Source of the DNA: [Leptolyngbya] sp. PCC 7376
Lineage (GTDB): Bacteria; Cyanobacteriota; Cyanobacteriia; Cyanobacteriales; MRBY01
Reading direction: 5' to 3'
NCBI RefSeq assembly: GCF_000316605.1
Contig: NC_019683.1
Location: 248,001-312,000 of the forward strand
DNA: 64,000 nt
The notes beneath the pieces are model-generated. The model did no database searches. It saw nothing but the letters and a program-made list of their open reading frames with translations, and had not been told where the DNA came from. Below are positions 46,696 to 56,532 of the stretch, in pieces; the first letter of the stretch is position 1; every line of letters begins with the position of its first letter. Made by a program: the position numbers and the translations under genes.

Positions 46696-47856
46696 TTATT
46701 TCCCGACCATATCTTGTTCTTCTTTGATTACTTCAGGATCTTGCTCCAAACTCGGATAGGTCCAAACCTGTGGTCGATAGCCGAACCAAGATAAAACGTT
46801 TTTCCAGCCTTCATCTCTGACCCAACCAACAATGCCATTGGGCAGCACTGTGACGACGACCAAGAATAATGCGCCTTGGAAAAACAGCCACACTTCCGGG
46901 AAACTTTCGCTTAAAAATGTTTGGGCTAATCGCACTAAGAGTGTGCCAATAATTGCACCAATTAAAGTGCCCCGACCACCCACAGCAACCCAAATCACCA
47001 TTTCAATCGAAAAGGCAACTTGCATAAAGCTCGGTGTAATAATGCCTGTTTGGACAGTATATAAAGCGCCCGCAACTCCGGCGATCGCCCCAGAAATAGC
47101 AAACACTAGAACCTTATAGCCAGTGGGATCATAACCAGAAAATCTAACCCTAGTTTCATCATCTCTAATTGCAATCAACAAACGACCAAAACGACCACTC
47201 GTCAACCAGCGGCAAAGATAATAGATGATGACTAAAAGTACGACCGTTAAGATATAGAAGGTTTTTTGAGCATTATCTGAACTGACAAGTACTCCAAAGA
47301 TAGTTTCAGTATCAGTCTTTAAACCATTCGTGCCATTAATCAGTTTTTGTTGTCCATTAAAAAAGTTGAAAAATACGAGCAAAGCTGCTTGCGTCAAAAT
47401 CGAAAAATAGACCCCCTTAATCCGGTTACGAAATACCAAATAACCAAGTAAACCCGCAACAATCCCAGGAATGACAATAATGGCAATTATCGTTATGGGA
47501 AAAGAATAAAAAGGCTGCCAAAATATAGGTAATTCTTTCACGCCATACAACGTAAAAAATTCTGGCAATTGACCATCAGGTAGCTGTAACTTCAGGTGCA
47601 TTGCGAGAGCATAGCCACCCAGTGCAAAAAATATACCGTGACCGAGACTGAGTAATCCGGTATATCCCCAAATTAAATCAATACCTAATGCCACAATCGA
47701 CAAGGAAAAGAAACGTCCAACAAGACGTAATCGAAAAGCAGGGAGTATCGCAGGTAAAACAACAGCGAAAATAATTACGAGGCCAATAAGAATGCCTATT
47801 TCAAGTAATTGTTTTTTCTGTTTTTGTTTTTTATCAAATTCTTTCTTACTATTCAT
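46696..47856 (-). CDS. urtC: Urea ABC transporter permease UrtC
   Basis: A 386-residue LivM-type permease with about ten membrane helices. Family marks are DLIWGYTGLLSLGHGIFFALGGYA, the GRLLIAIRDDETRVRFSGYDPT loop that couples to the ATPases, and VWVAVGGRGTLIGAIIGT. A hydrophilic C-terminus of about 55 residues follows the last helix. Its ATG (47856), with AGGA upstream, lies 12 bases after the urtB stop codon. Confidence 0.95.
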   Translation of the reverse strand: MNSKKEFDKKQKQKKQLLEIGILIGLVIIFAVVLPAILPAFRLRLVGRFFSLSIVALGIDLIWGYTGLLSLGHGIFFALGGYALAMHLKLQLPDGQLPEFFTLYGVKELPIFWQPFYSFPITIIAIIVIPGIVAGLLGYLVFRNRIKGVYFSILTQAALLVFFNFFNGQQKLINGTNGLKTDTETIFGVLVSSDNAQKTFYILTVVLLVIIYYLCRWLTSGRFGRLLIAIRDDETRVRFSGYDPTGYKVLVFAISGAIAGVAGALYTVQTGIITPSFMQVAFSIEMVIWVAVGGRGTLIGAIIGTLLVRLAQTFLSESFPEVWLFFQGALFLVVVTVLPNGIVGWVRDEGWKNVLSWFGYRPQVWTYPSLEQDPEVIKEEQDMVGK

Positions 47857-47868
47857 GATCAATCCTAA

Positions 47869-49029
47869 TTACAACTCTGCTGTTCTTCCTTTTGGTGGAA
47901 ATAAACCGGCAGGTTTAATTTGCAAGAAAGAAATAATCAGACCAAATACCATTACTTTTGCCATACTGCTGGTCGCAAAAAACAGCAGAATATCCACTAG
48001 CGGCTTAAAAAAGTCTGACGAGGAAAACATTAAAGCAAGAGTTCCAGAACCAATCAGATAATTAATAATCCCAATACCAAAAGCAGCAATCACTGAACCC
48101 AATAAATTACCAACACCGCCAACAACGACAACCATAAAAGTATCAACAATATAGTTTTGGCCAGTATTCGGACCCACTGAACCGAGCAAACTCACAGCAC
48201 AGCCAGCAACCCCAGCCAATCCTGAGCCAAGGGCAAATGTCAACGCATCGACTTTTGCCGTGGGAATTCCCAAACAGGAACTCATTTCACGATTTTGAGT
48301 AACAGAGCGAATCTTTAAACCCCAGGTGGAACGATTTAAAAACCAGTAGACTCCCACTAAACAAATAATCGTGAGAGCAATAATAAATAGACGAGCATAA
48401 GGCATTTGGAAATTTAAAACCTTAACGCCTCCCCTTAACCAGACTGGAGCAGTAACATCAACATTTCTTGCACTAAACCAAGCTTTCGTGAGTACTGCAT
48501 TTTTACCAATCAAAAAACCTGTAACTACTGAGATACCAGCGGATATTGGCAATAAAATGGCAATCACTGAATTTCTAATCCTTTCCCAATTAGAACGGCG
48601 ACTTAATGCAGTCATTCCACCGAAAAAGAGAAGACAAAATACGCCAATACAAATGATGAGTAGCCAATTCGCACTACGGACAAATTGACGCAGAATCAAA
48701 CTAACGCCCCAGGTAGCCAGTAGAGTTTCTAATGGTCGCCCATAGAGAAAGCGAATAACTCCTTTCTCTAAAATCAAACCCATTATTGCTGCGACCACAA
48801 AGGCTGCGGGAATCGAAAAAATAATATAGAAATCGAACCAGGGATCTCCGAGAGATTTGAAGATATTCTGCACCACAAATGTCGTGTATGCGCCTAACAT
48901 CATCAACTCACCATGGGCAAGATTGATAACCCCCATAAGTCCAAAAACAATTGCTAATCCCAACGAAGCAATTAGCAATACTGAACCGATGCTTATTCCA
49001 TTAAATAAGCCTTCAATTAATGCAGACAT
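47869..49029 (-). CDS. urtB: Urea ABC transporter permease UrtB
   Basis: A 386-residue LivH-type permease. SIGSVLLIASLGLAIVFGLMGVINLAHGELMMLGAY is cut here but clearly matches the family start, and YGRPLETLLATWGVSLIL, the MSSCLGIPTAKVDALTFALGSGLAG coupling region and VVVVGGVGNLLGSV follow. The frame is open to 49074, but ATG 49029 (MSALIEGLFNG) fits relatives better. It is separated from urtA by about 270 bases holding a stem-loop. Confidence 0.95.
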   Translation of the reverse strand: MSALIEGLFNGISIGSVLLIASLGLAIVFGLMGVINLAHGELMMLGAYTTFVVQNIFKSLGDPWFDFYIIFSIPAAFVVAAIMGLILEKGVIRFLYGRPLETLLATWGVSLILRQFVRSANWLLIICIGVFCLLFFGGMTALSRRSNWERIRNSVIAILLPISAGISVVTGFLIGKNAVLTKAWFSARNVDVTAPVWLRGGVKVLNFQMPYARLFIIALTIICLVGVYWFLNRSTWGLKIRSVTQNREMSSCLGIPTAKVDALTFALGSGLAGVAGCAVSLLGSVGPNTGQNYIVDTFMVVVVGGVGNLLGSVIAAFGIGIINYLIGSGTLALMFSSSDFFKPLVDILLFFATSSMAKVMVFGLIISFLQIKPAGLFPPKGRTAEL

Positions 49030-49295
49030 GTATATTCCGACAATATTGAGACATCTTACAAAGCTCAGTAACAAACTAATCTTTGAAATTAATCAAAGAT
49101 TATTGCACCAAACTATGCGGTACGACTAGTCAATTTCAGTTCGACAAGTTGTATTGAGAAAGAACCATAGACAAAAGGTTAAAGGATAAAAAATTAACCT
49201 TTAACCTTTTACTTTTCCGCAAACATAATTTGCTTTCCGATGAAGCTCACCAACTCACGTTAATGAGCTTCATTTTTCTAGTCTGATTTCAGACC
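49030..49295. other. urtA-urtB intergenic spacer
   Basis: A 266-base spacer inside the urt gene run. It contains two stem-loops, at 49173-49210 and 49240-49273, and nothing that looks coding. Confidence 0.6.
49173..49210 (-). terminator. Intra-operon stem-loop after urtA
   Basis: AAAAGGTTAAAGG (49173-49185) pairs perfectly with CCTTTAACCTTTT (49198-49210). On the minus strand it follows urtA by about 85 bases, ending in a short T-run. It may end or stabilise a separate urtA mRNA so that the binding protein is made in excess over the permease. A second stem, 49240-49273 (ATGAAGCTCA/TGAGCTTCAT), lies just before it. Confidence 0.55.
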
Positions 49296-50612
49296 TTAGA
49301 CTTTGTACTTGCCGCCTTTTTCAGGATCAGTCCAGTCACAAGCATATCCTTTTGTCTCTGCAACATATTGGTTCCAGGGCACAGGATCAACAGGGCCGTC
49401 AGTAGAAGAAACAATTTCAAACAGACCATCTTCTCTCACTTCACCGATTCTCACGGTCTTAGAAATGTGATGGTTTGCTTGCATTGTTACTTTGCCTTCT
49501 GGAGCATCAAACTCTTGACCTACTGCAGCTGCACGGACAGCCTCAAGGTCAGTGGTACCTGCTGCTTCAACAGCTTGCTTCCAGAGGTAAACCATGATGT
49601 AAGCCGCTTCCATAGGATCGTTTGTGACGCGATCTTCACCGTACTTCTCCTTAAATGCCGCAACAAACTTCTCATTTGCAGGGCTTTCAACGGTTTGGAA
49701 GTAGTTCCAAGCTGCGTAATGACCTTTGAGGTATTCGGTACCAATTTGGCGAACTTCTTCTTCTGCAATACTGACAGACATTACAGGATACTTCTCAGCA
49801 TCGAGACCAGCACCTTGCATCTGCTTAAAGAATGCAACGTTACTGTCACCATTCAAGCTGTTGAAGATAACACCACCGTCAGGAAGTGCTTGCTTAATCT
49901 TGGTGATAATTGGGGTAACTTCTGTGTTGCCTAGGGGAAGATAATCTTCTCCAACAGTGTTACCACCATTGGCTTCGAGTTGTGCTTTGATAATTGTATT
50001 CGCGGTACGAGGGAATACATAGTCAGAACCAACAAGGAAGAAGTCTTTTCCTTTATTTTCTAGGAGCCAATCAACAGCGGGCTCAATTTGTTGGTTGGGA
50101 GCTGCGCCAGTGTAGAAGATGTTATTGGAACATTCCTGGCCTTCGTATTGAACGGGATACCATAGCATATGGCCCTTAGATTCGAATACGGGGAGAACGG
50201 CTTTACGACTTGCAGAAGTCCAGCAACCAAATACGGTAACAACTTCGTCTTTGTCGATGAGTTTTGTCGCTTTCTCCGCAAAGGTTGGCCAATCAGATGC
50301 ACCATCTTCTTTGATCGGTTCGATTTGCTTACCGAGAACACCACCAGCGGCATTAATCTCCTCAATCGCGAGCATTTCTGCGTCGACAACTGTGGTTTCA
50401 CTAATGGCCATGGTTCCGCTCAGGGAGTGGAGAATACCGACTTTAATCGTATCTCCGCTATCGCCACCATCATCACCACCACCATCGGTAGCAGTAGGTT
50501 CTGAATCTGGCGTATCAGGTGTACCACCATCAGCACAACCCTTGAGGAATAGAGTGGCTACCAGGCCGGTTGACCCGTACAGTAAGAATTTACGTCTTCC
50601 TAATTTCGACAT
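49296..50612 (-). CDS. urtA: Urea ABC transporter substrate-binding protein UrtA
   Basis: A 438-residue periplasmic binding lipoprotein. The N-terminus has GRRKFLL (Tat-like) followed by a hydrophobic stretch and LKGC, with the likely lipidated Cys at 26. A Gly/Asp-rich linker (about 28-55) separates it from the binding domain. Family marks are [16 protein letters not shown], the [16 protein letters not shown] block, [13 protein letters not shown] and [10 protein letters not shown]. UrtA delivers urea to UrtBC. The gene lies downstream of ureC after a 414-base spacer that should contain its promoter. Confidence 0.97.
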   Translation of the reverse strand: MSKLGRRKFLLYGSTGLVATLFLKGCADGGTPDTPDSEPTATDGGGDDGGDSGDTIKVGILHSLSGTMAISETTVVDAEMLAIEEINAAGGVLGKQIEPIKEDGASDWPTFAEKATKLIDKDEVVTVFGCWTSASRKAVLPVFESKGHMLWYPVQYEGQECSNNIFYTGAAPNQQIEPAVDWLLENKGKDFFLVGSDYVFPRTANTIIKAQLEANGGNTVGEDYLPLGNTEVTPIITKIKQALPDGGVIFNSLNGDSNVAFFKQMQGAGLDAEKYPVMSVSIAEEEVRQIGTEYLKGHYAAWNYFQTVESPANEKFVAAFKEKYGEDRVTNDPMEAAYIMVYLWKQAVEAAGTTDLEAVRAAAVGQEFDAPEGKVTMQANHHISKTVRIGEVREDGLFEIVSSTDGPVDPVPWNQYVAETKGYACDWTDPEKGGKYKV

Positions 50613-51026
50613 GGATAGATGTTGATAAATATTGTGGGTTAGGTATGCTACTCGTGAAGAGATAGACTTGTGTGTGTGGGGAGTTTAAGTTTTTTCTTGT
50701 ATTTAAGAAAATATTATCGTGGCGTCATTATACGTAAAAAGTCGAGAAAAGTAAGATCATCATGAACAAAATGATGCTTACTATATGTATGCCGCCAGTC
50801 ATTCTCATTTATGAACGAGTTTGCAAGGTTTCAGCCCTCATTCGGTTTATCAAGAATTATCAACGCCTCTTGAGATTTACAGGTTATTGAACAAGCTAAT
50901 TTTCGATTTAGTTTCGCTAATCAATAGTTAATGAATTGGTGATCGCCACCAACAGCAAACAAGGTGTCTTGTTCACGTTTTCTTTTATTATTGTTCAGGG
51001 AAACTAATGCTGATCATTGTGACTAA
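50613..51026. other. Regulatory spacer upstream of urtA, 414 bases
   Basis: This spacer lies between ureC and urtA, both on the minus strand. It is A/T-rich, with TTTAAG and TATACG-type sequences, and should contain the urtA promoter. I searched for the NtcA consensus GTA-N8-TAC and found no exact match. No coding frame or RNA gene is seen. Confidence 0.5.
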
Positions 51027-52739
51027 TTAAAACAGAAAATAACGCTGTGCCATTGGTAAAACATCAGCCGGTTCACAAGTCAACAATTCACCATCTGCTT
51101 TCACTTCATAAGTTTCGGGATTAACTTCGACATTGGGGGTTGCATCGTTGAGCTTCATGTCAGCTTTGCTAATCTTGCGGGTATTGCTCACGGCAACGGC
51201 AGGGGTTTTAATACCAATTTGGTCTGGAATACCCAATTCTAATGAAGCTTGGGAAACGAAAGTCAGGGATGTTGGTGCTGTTGCGCCACCAAAACTCCCA
51301 AACATTGGACGCATATAGATGGGTTGAGGGGTGGGGATACTGGCATTGGGATCTCCCATCTGTGCCCAGGCGATCGCCCCACCTTTGATGACAATTTCGG
51401 GTTTAACGCCAAACATGGCAGGTTTCCAGAGGCAAATGTCTGCGAGCTTGCCTTCTTCTAAAGAACCCACATGGTCAGCGATCCCGTGCATAATTGCAGG
51501 ATTGATGGTGTATTTAGCGACATAGCGTTTAGCGCGGAAATTATCGGCAACTTCAGTGGTTGGGGAAGAGAGCACACCTCGTTGAACTTTCATTTTGTGG
51601 GCAGTTTGCCAAGTGCGAATAATGGTTTCACCAACGCGACCCATCGCTTGGGAATCAGAGGCGATCGCACTAAAAGCACCCAAGTCATGCAAAATATCTT
51701 CGGCAGCAATGGTTTCGCGACGAATCCGGGATTCGGCAAAGGCTACATCTTCAGGAATATTTTTGTCGAGGTGGTGACACACCATCAACATATCCAAATG
51801 CTCTTCCAGAGTATTAACGGTAAAAGGCCGGGTTGGATTAGTCGAAGAGGGTAAAACATTGCTATAGCTACACACTTTGATGATGTCTGGGGCATGTCCA
51901 CCACCAGCGCCTTCCGTGTGATAGGTATGGATTACCCGGTCTTTGAAAGCGGCAACGGTATTTTCAACAAAGCCTGCTTCGTTAAGCGTGTCGGTGTGGA
52001 TGGCAACTTGGATATCATATTCATCGGCAACATCCAAACAAGTATCGATCGCCGCCGGAGTTGTGCCCCAATCTTCATGGAGTTTTAATCCCATCGCACC
52101 AGCTTTCACTTGTTCAACTAAGCCTTGAGGTTGACTACTATTGCCTTTTCCCAAAAAACCTAAATTCATCGGGAAGGCATCGGCCGCTTGCAGCATCATC
52201 CAGATATTCCATTGGCCAGGCGTACAAGTGGTTGCATTGGTCCCCGTTGCTGGGCCAGTTCCGCCACCAATCATCGTTGTGATCCCAGAGGCGATCGCCG
52301 TTTCGATTTGTTGGGGACAAATAAAGTGAATGTGGCTATCAATGCCACCCGCTGTGACAATATGACCTTCGCCAGCAACAGCTTCGGTTGCGGGGCCAAT
52401 AATAATGTCAACATCGTCTTGAATATAAGGGTTTCCAGCTTTGCCAATTTTGTGGATTTTGCCGTCCTTGATGCCAATATCCGCTTTCACAACGCCCCAC
52501 CAATCAAGGATTAGGGCATTAGTGATCACCATATCTACCGCGCCATCTTCCCGAGAAATTGGCGATTGCCCCATACCATCGCGGATAACTTTACCTCCGC
52601 CGAATTTCACCTCGTCACCGTAGGTTGTGTAGTCCCGCTCGACTTCGATAAATAATTCGGTATCCGCCAAACGAACGCGATCGCCAACGGTGGGGCCAAA
52701 GGTATCGGCGTAGGAGCGGCGATTCATACGGTAACTCAT
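51027..52739 (-). CDS. ureC: Urease alpha subunit UreC
   Basis: The 570-residue catalytic subunit that hydrolyses urea to ammonia and carbamate at a dinickel site. Nickel ligands are in [11 protein letters not shown], the carbamylated Lys219 in GLKLHEDWG, the IHTDTLNE and [15 protein letters not shown] blocks and the later Asp of [12 protein letters not shown]. The mobile flap is [21 protein letters not shown]. The length is normal. It is the last gene of the ure run, which is interrupted here by no foreign gene. Confidence 0.98.
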   Translation of the reverse strand: MSYRMNRRSYADTFGPTVGDRVRLADTELFIEVERDYTTYGDEVKFGGGKVIRDGMGQSPISREDGAVDMVITNALILDWWGVVKADIGIKDGKIHKIGKAGNPYIQDDVDIIIGPATEAVAGEGHIVTAGGIDSHIHFICPQQIETAIASGITTMIGGGTGPATGTNATTCTPGQWNIWMMLQAADAFPMNLGFLGKGNSSQPQGLVEQVKAGAMGLKLHEDWGTTPAAIDTCLDVADEYDIQVAIHTDTLNEAGFVENTVAAFKDRVIHTYHTEGAGGGHAPDIIKVCSYSNVLPSSTNPTRPFTVNTLEEHLDMLMVCHHLDKNIPEDVAFAESRIRRETIAAEDILHDLGAFSAIASDSQAMGRVGETIIRTWQTAHKMKVQRGVLSSPTTEVADNFRAKRYVAKYTINPAIMHGIADHVGSLEEGKLADICLWKPAMFGVKPEIVIKGGAIAWAQMGDPNASIPTPQPIYMRPMFGSFGGATAPTSLTFVSQASLELGIPDQIGIKTPAVAVSNTRKISKADMKLNDATPNVEVNPETYEVKADGELLTCEPADVLPMAQRYFLF

Positions 52740-52793
52740 GGGTTTAGTTCCTCTTGTTCTGGTGTGTGGATAAAGGTTGCAAAGAAAAGTTGG

Positions 52794-53489
52794 TTAGTTG
52801 GCAAACAATCGCTGGCGTAATTTCGGATGTTGCATTTGAGCGATATCGATGGAGGGGGTACAAGACCACATTTGTTCGAGTTGCATCGCTGCCGCCGTTG
52901 ACCATGCGGCCTCAATATCTGGTGCGAGCTGGAGTAAAATCTGCTGGGCTTGAATATGTCCCAAAACGCCTAACCGAATGGCTGCCCCCAAGATACTCGT
53001 CACAAATCCATGTAAAAAAGCTAATCCTGTATCTCGTTCATTCAATCCAGCAACGGCGGCGATCGCCCCAAAAATCACGGGATGTAAGCCATGAATTGTT
53101 CCTTGGGCAGCTTCTCGATTCAGAATATCTAAACGCTCGTCCTGCCAAGTTTGACTTGCCACCATTAATAAAGCTCGGCCACTTTGGCGCTGGGTGGTAC
53201 GGTTTTTGGAGATCGCCGTCTGCACAAAAAGTTGTCGATCAGCCTGTCTCACTGCGTCCAAATTATCGGCCTGAATCCCTCGATGACCATAAATTAATGC
53301 CACCGTATCGGTAACACCAACTTTTTTCCGTAATAGGATCCGAATAAAAGTCTGTAATGCTGATGCTGAGTCGATTTGACCTGTTTGTACCAAAGTTTCC
53401 AATCCATGAGAAAGGGTAAAAGAACCTGTCGGCAAAAAGGAATCGGAGAGCTGCATTAACGCCAGTTGCTGGGAAATCGAAGACTGCAT
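52794..53489 (-). CDS. ureF: Urease accessory protein UreF
   Basis: A 231-residue helical protein that joins UreD and UreG in delivering nickel to urease. Recognised by [24 protein letters not shown], the Arg/Leu-rich LRQ-type helices in the middle, [14 protein letters not shown] and the hydrophobic [21 protein letters not shown]. Its start lies three bases after the ureE stop codon, so they are coupled; ureC starts 54 bases further on. Confidence 0.95.
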   Translation of the reverse strand: MQSSISQQLALMQLSDSFLPTGSFTLSHGLETLVQTGQIDSASALQTFIRILLRKKVGVTDTVALIYGHRGIQADNLDAVRQADRQLFVQTAISKNRTTQRQSGRALLMVASQTWQDERLDILNREAAQGTIHGLHPVIFGAIAAVAGLNERDTGLAFLHGFVTSILGAAIRLGVLGHIQAQQILLQLAPDIEAAWSTAAAMQLEQMWSCTPSIDIAQMQHPKLRQRLFAN

Positions 53490-53492
53490 TCT

Positions 53493-54014
53493 TTAGTGAT
53501 GGTGGTGGGAAAAGTGAAGGGATTGTTGGGGCGATCGCCATTCATAATCGATCTTTAAACCGGGAATATGAAAATCGTGAATAGTCTTTTCCACAACGCT
53601 CTCATCAGCAACAAGTTGAAGATAAATTTTGTGGTCATGAATTGTGATCGGCCAGTGATGATTGCCCAGAGTATGACCAAGGTGCACCAACTTTATCGCG
53701 TGGTTCTCGATGGATTCTGCAAAGCTTAAAACCATCACTTTCTGTTCTTGTAGATGAACCAGCAATAAATCACCAGATTCGGTAAGAAGGACATCATCTG
53801 GACGCAGTGACCAATCCCGACTTTTGATAATGCCGACAGAAATCCCCGTGGTAGCGGTTGCTTGGATTCGGCCTTTCCCGCGATCTGTTTGACTTAAAGA
53901 CACTTCCAAACAATCACCTTTCGCCTTTGCTGCTGAGACTCTTTGGGCGAGGTCATTATCTTCTGCGAGATTACCGAGATAATTTTGTGCGATTTCGATC
54001 TTGTCACTTGTCAT
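53493..54014 (-). CDS. ureE: Urease nickel metallochaperone UreE
   Basis: A 173-residue nickel carrier with an N-terminal peptide-binding-like domain (GKGRIQATATTGISVGI). The metal-binding C-terminal domain has LVHLGHTLGNHHWPI, including the conserved nickel-binding His, and a His-rich tail HFSHHHH. The tail is short compared with that of Klebsiella UreE but should bind additional nickel. Confidence 0.95.
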   Translation of the reverse strand: MTSDKIEIAQNYLGNLAEDNDLAQRVSAAKAKGDCLEVSLSQTDRGKGRIQATATTGISVGIIKSRDWSLRPDDVLLTESGDLLLVHLQEQKVMVLSFAESIENHAIKLVHLGHTLGNHHWPITIHDHKIYLQLVADESVVEKTIHDFHIPGLKIDYEWRSPQQSLHFSHHHH

Positions 54015-54067
54015 CGTTCAACCAAACGTCAATTTTTTTGTTTCAATCCAAAATTGCCATGACCACT

Positions 54068-54907
54068 TCACTTGGGAATATAGGGCAAACTCGGGCGATC
54101 GCCACAGGAACGGACACAATTCAAAGCATATTTGAGATATTTTTTAATCTCTAGAGTTTTATTCGCCAAAATACGCACCAATAAACCCCGCTCATCCGGC
54201 AAGGTCGAACTCGATACGATCAACTCTGAACCATTGACCATATCGAGGGTTTCCAGCTTTTGACTCAAGACTTCTAGATCTACATTTGGCTGAACGATAA
54301 CGATATTCGCTAACACCCGTTTGGCTGCAAACAGCTCACTATCTTTAAACAAATTGTCTTTACCATCCAAGTGAATTGAATCCCGAAACCACCGTTCTCC
54401 CGAATCTGACGTAATCTCTAAGCGATTGAAATAGTGAGTAAAGTCGTAGCATTCTCCCCTTGCCAATCTTCCGGGCAACACAATCTCACTCCAAAACAAT
54501 TCCGCATCATTGTGAAGTTGAATTTGGGTGGTCTGCTCTAAGGAAGAATCGGCAAACAAAATCAGAGGTTCCGGCACAAACTCTAAACTGGCGCCCTCTG
54601 CCACTGAGATCTGGAGATGACTTTTCGCTTTGGTCTCTGCGATGGGCATTGCATGAATCTTCGTTGCGGATTGGTCAGTTAAATGCAGGCTAGCTCCAGC
54701 CTCCAGCGTCACAGAAACGTTTAATTCATCCCCGGCTAATAGTCCCGGTGACGTATTCGTAATGTAGAGATATGCACGGTGGGGATCAGCCCGATCAAGC
54801 CGAAACACCCCAGATAATCGCAACGGATAGGATGTGTATTGGTGGGTAACAATGGTTTGATCGAGGCGATCGCACTTTAGTACGACCTCCAAATTATTCC
54901 GAGTCAT
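54068..54907 (-). CDS. ureD: Urease accessory protein UreD
   Basis: A 279-residue scaffold that binds urease apoprotein and forms the UreDFG complex. Marks are YPLRLSGVFRLDRADPHRAYLYITNTSPGLLAGDEL (cut by length here), the THLTDQSATKIH-type segment, EFVPEPLILFADSS and RGECYDFTHYFNRLEI. The fifth-to-last residues match no special motif. The start lies five bases after the ureG stop codon. Confidence 0.95.
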   Translation of the reverse strand: MTRNNLEVVLKCDRLDQTIVTHQYTSYPLRLSGVFRLDRADPHRAYLYITNTSPGLLAGDELNVSVTLEAGASLHLTDQSATKIHAMPIAETKAKSHLQISVAEGASLEFVPEPLILFADSSLEQTTQIQLHNDAELFWSEIVLPGRLARGECYDFTHYFNRLEITSDSGERWFRDSIHLDGKDNLFKDSELFAAKRVLANIVIVQPNVDLEVLSQKLETLDMVNGSELIVSSSTLPDERGLLVRILANKTLEIKKYLKYALNCVRSCGDRPSLPYIPK

Positions 54908-54912
54908 CTTAC

Positions 54913-55551
54913 TTATCCTGCCGTCGATGCTGGACTACGGAATAACACCGTCTCAAGGATAAAATTCACCACCTCATCTAATCCTTCACCTGTTTTGCAA
55001 TTGGTATAAACAATCGGTTTGCCACGTCGATGTTCTGGAGCTTGTTTACGAATCAAATCCAAGTCAGCACCGACATAGGGTGCAATATCGATTTTGTTAA
55101 TCACCACGAGATCAGCTTGCACAAAACCGGGGCCATTTTTACGAGGAATATCATCCCCAGCACCCACATCAATCACGAAAATATAAGAATCAACCAAGTC
55201 ATAACTGAAGGTCGAAGCGAGATTATCACCGCCACTTTCGATGAGAATTAAATCAAGATCGGGATAAAGGATTTCGAGATCTTGCACCGTCAACAAATTC
55301 ATTGTGGGATCTTCGCGGATAGCAGTATGGGGGCAACTTCCAGTCTCCACACCAACAATGCGATCGCCCGGTAAAATGCCACCACTTTTGAGGCGATCAG
55401 CATCCTCTGTTGTCAATAGATCATTTGTGACGATCGCCACCTCGATCCCCTGTTTCATGAGGAGGGGAACAATACATTCGAGTAAGGCCGTTTTGCCACT
55501 ACCGACAGGACCACCAATACCTAACCTTGCTGCTGTTGCCAAAGCTCTCAA
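54913..55551 (-). CDS. ureG: Urease accessory GTPase UreG
   Basis: A 212-residue SIMIBI-class GTPase that hydrolyses GTP to drive nickel insertion. P-loop GGPVGSGKT near residues 13-21, the nickel-binding CPH in VETGSCPHTAIRED, the LILIESGGDN switch, VIDVGAGDDIPRKNGPG and guanine-specificity NKID are intact. It begins 7 bases after the ureB stop codon. Confidence 0.97.
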   Translation of the reverse strand: MRALATAARLGIGGPVGSGKTALLECIVPLLMKQGIEVAIVTNDLLTTEDADRLKSGGILPGDRIVGVETGSCPHTAIREDPTMNLLTVQDLEILYPDLDLILIESGGDNLASTFSYDLVDSYIFVIDVGAGDDIPRKNGPGFVQADLVVINKIDIAPYVGADLDLIRKQAPEHRRGKPIVYTNCKTGEGLDEVVNFILETVLFRSPASTAG

Positions 55552-55558
55552 TTCCTTT

Positions 55559-55867
55559 CTAGTCTAATTTTTGATTGACGAGGGCATTAAACCCATAGAT
55601 TTCGCGACTGCCTGCAACTGTCACCAATTCCACTTCTTTTTCATCGCCGGGTTCAAAACGCACGGCTGTGCCTGCCGGAATATTTAAGCGCATTCCTTTC
55701 GTCGGTTCGCGGTCAAATTCTAAGGCTGCATTCACCTCAAAAAAGTGAAAATGGGAGCCTATCTGTACAGGGCGATCGCCTGTATTTGCGACAGAAATTG
55801 TCAGAGTTTCACGACCAACATTTAATTCGATGTCGCCTTCTTTCGTAATTATTTCACCGGGAATCAT
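55559..55867 (-). CDS. ureB: Urease beta subunit UreB
   Basis: A 102-residue structural subunit of urease. Recognised by MIPGEI, the [21 protein letters not shown] block, the [15 protein letters not shown] segment and the YGFNALVN end. The length is that of separate bacterial beta subunits, with no fusion to alpha or gamma. It lies 36 bases after ureA. Confidence 0.97.
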   Translation of the reverse strand: MIPGEIITKEGDIELNVGRETLTISVANTGDRPVQIGSHFHFFEVNAALEFDREPTKGMRLNIPAGTAVRFEPGDEKEVELVTVAGSREIYGFNALVNQKLD

Positions 55868-55903
55868 AGCTCGATATCTCTAGTGCTGGATTAATTGTTA
55901 ATG

Positions 55904-56206
55904 CTATTGAATGGGATTATGGACGGTCACCAATTTAGTGCCATCAGGGAAAGTCGCTTCCACTTGTACTTCGTCAACCATTTCTGGGATACCTTCCATC
56001 ACCTCGTCTTGTTTTAGCAATGTTTTGCCATAACTCATCAATTCTGAAACTGTTTTTCCTTCCCTCGCGCCTTCCAAAATAGCAGCCGAAATGAATGCCA
56101 CGGCTTCAGGATAATTGAGCTTAACGCCTTTGTCTTTGCGTCTTTCTGCCAGTAGAGCAACGGTAAAAATGGTTAATTTATCTCTTTCTTGAGGTGATAG
56201 TTTCAT
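55904..56206 (-). CDS. ureA: Urease gamma subunit UreA
   Basis: A 100-residue structural subunit of urease. Recognised by [21 protein letters not shown], the [24 protein letters not shown] block and the VTVHNPI end. It is the first gene of the ure run on the minus strand; ureA, B, G, D, E and F follow closely and ureC comes last, so this is where the operon promoter should lie, upstream of 56206. Confidence 0.97.
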   Translation of the reverse strand: MKLSPQERDKLTIFTVALLAERRKDKGVKLNYPEAVAFISAAILEGAREGKTVSELMSYGKTLLKQDEVMEGIPEMVDEVQVEATFPDGTKLVTVHNPIQ

Positions 56207-56532
56207 AGGTATGGTTTCTGTGGTGTGGAGTTACCCATGTTTAGGTGTTTCTAGAAACGTTTTAGCAGATTATCCAGCGTTGCTGAATTAAGAAACATCT
56301 CGACAGTAACGCCGTATTACAAGATAAGCATCGCAAAAGAAAATCTGTACATGAATTTTGTTTGTAAACCAGTCTCAGCTCAAAGAAACTCGGCGATCGC
56401 CATTGGCCTTGAGACAATCACCACAAACTCTTTTGTCTCAATCACATAACTGGCTGCTCTATGCCAGTTTATTTTCTTCTAGCGACCAAACAACCGTAAA
56501 ATTTGTACGAAGAATATATAGAGAGTCACTCG
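56207..56532. other. Divergent spacer between ureA and the aldolase gene, 326 bases
   Basis: This should hold both divergent promoters. A near-NtcA sequence occurs at 56306-56320 (GTA, nine bases, TAC), one base longer than the consensus spacing, so I do not call it a site. A HIP1 site lies at about 56393. No frame or RNA gene is seen. Confidence 0.5.

Noticed and set aside
50613-51026. NtcA site in front of urtA
   Set aside because: Reading every GTA in the spacer I found none followed by TAC after eight bases.
56306-56320. NtcA-like site upstream of ureA
   Set aside because: The sequence is GTA, nine bases, TAC. NtcA sites have eight bases between the half-sites, and no matching -10 box is placed correctly, so it is only a near miss.
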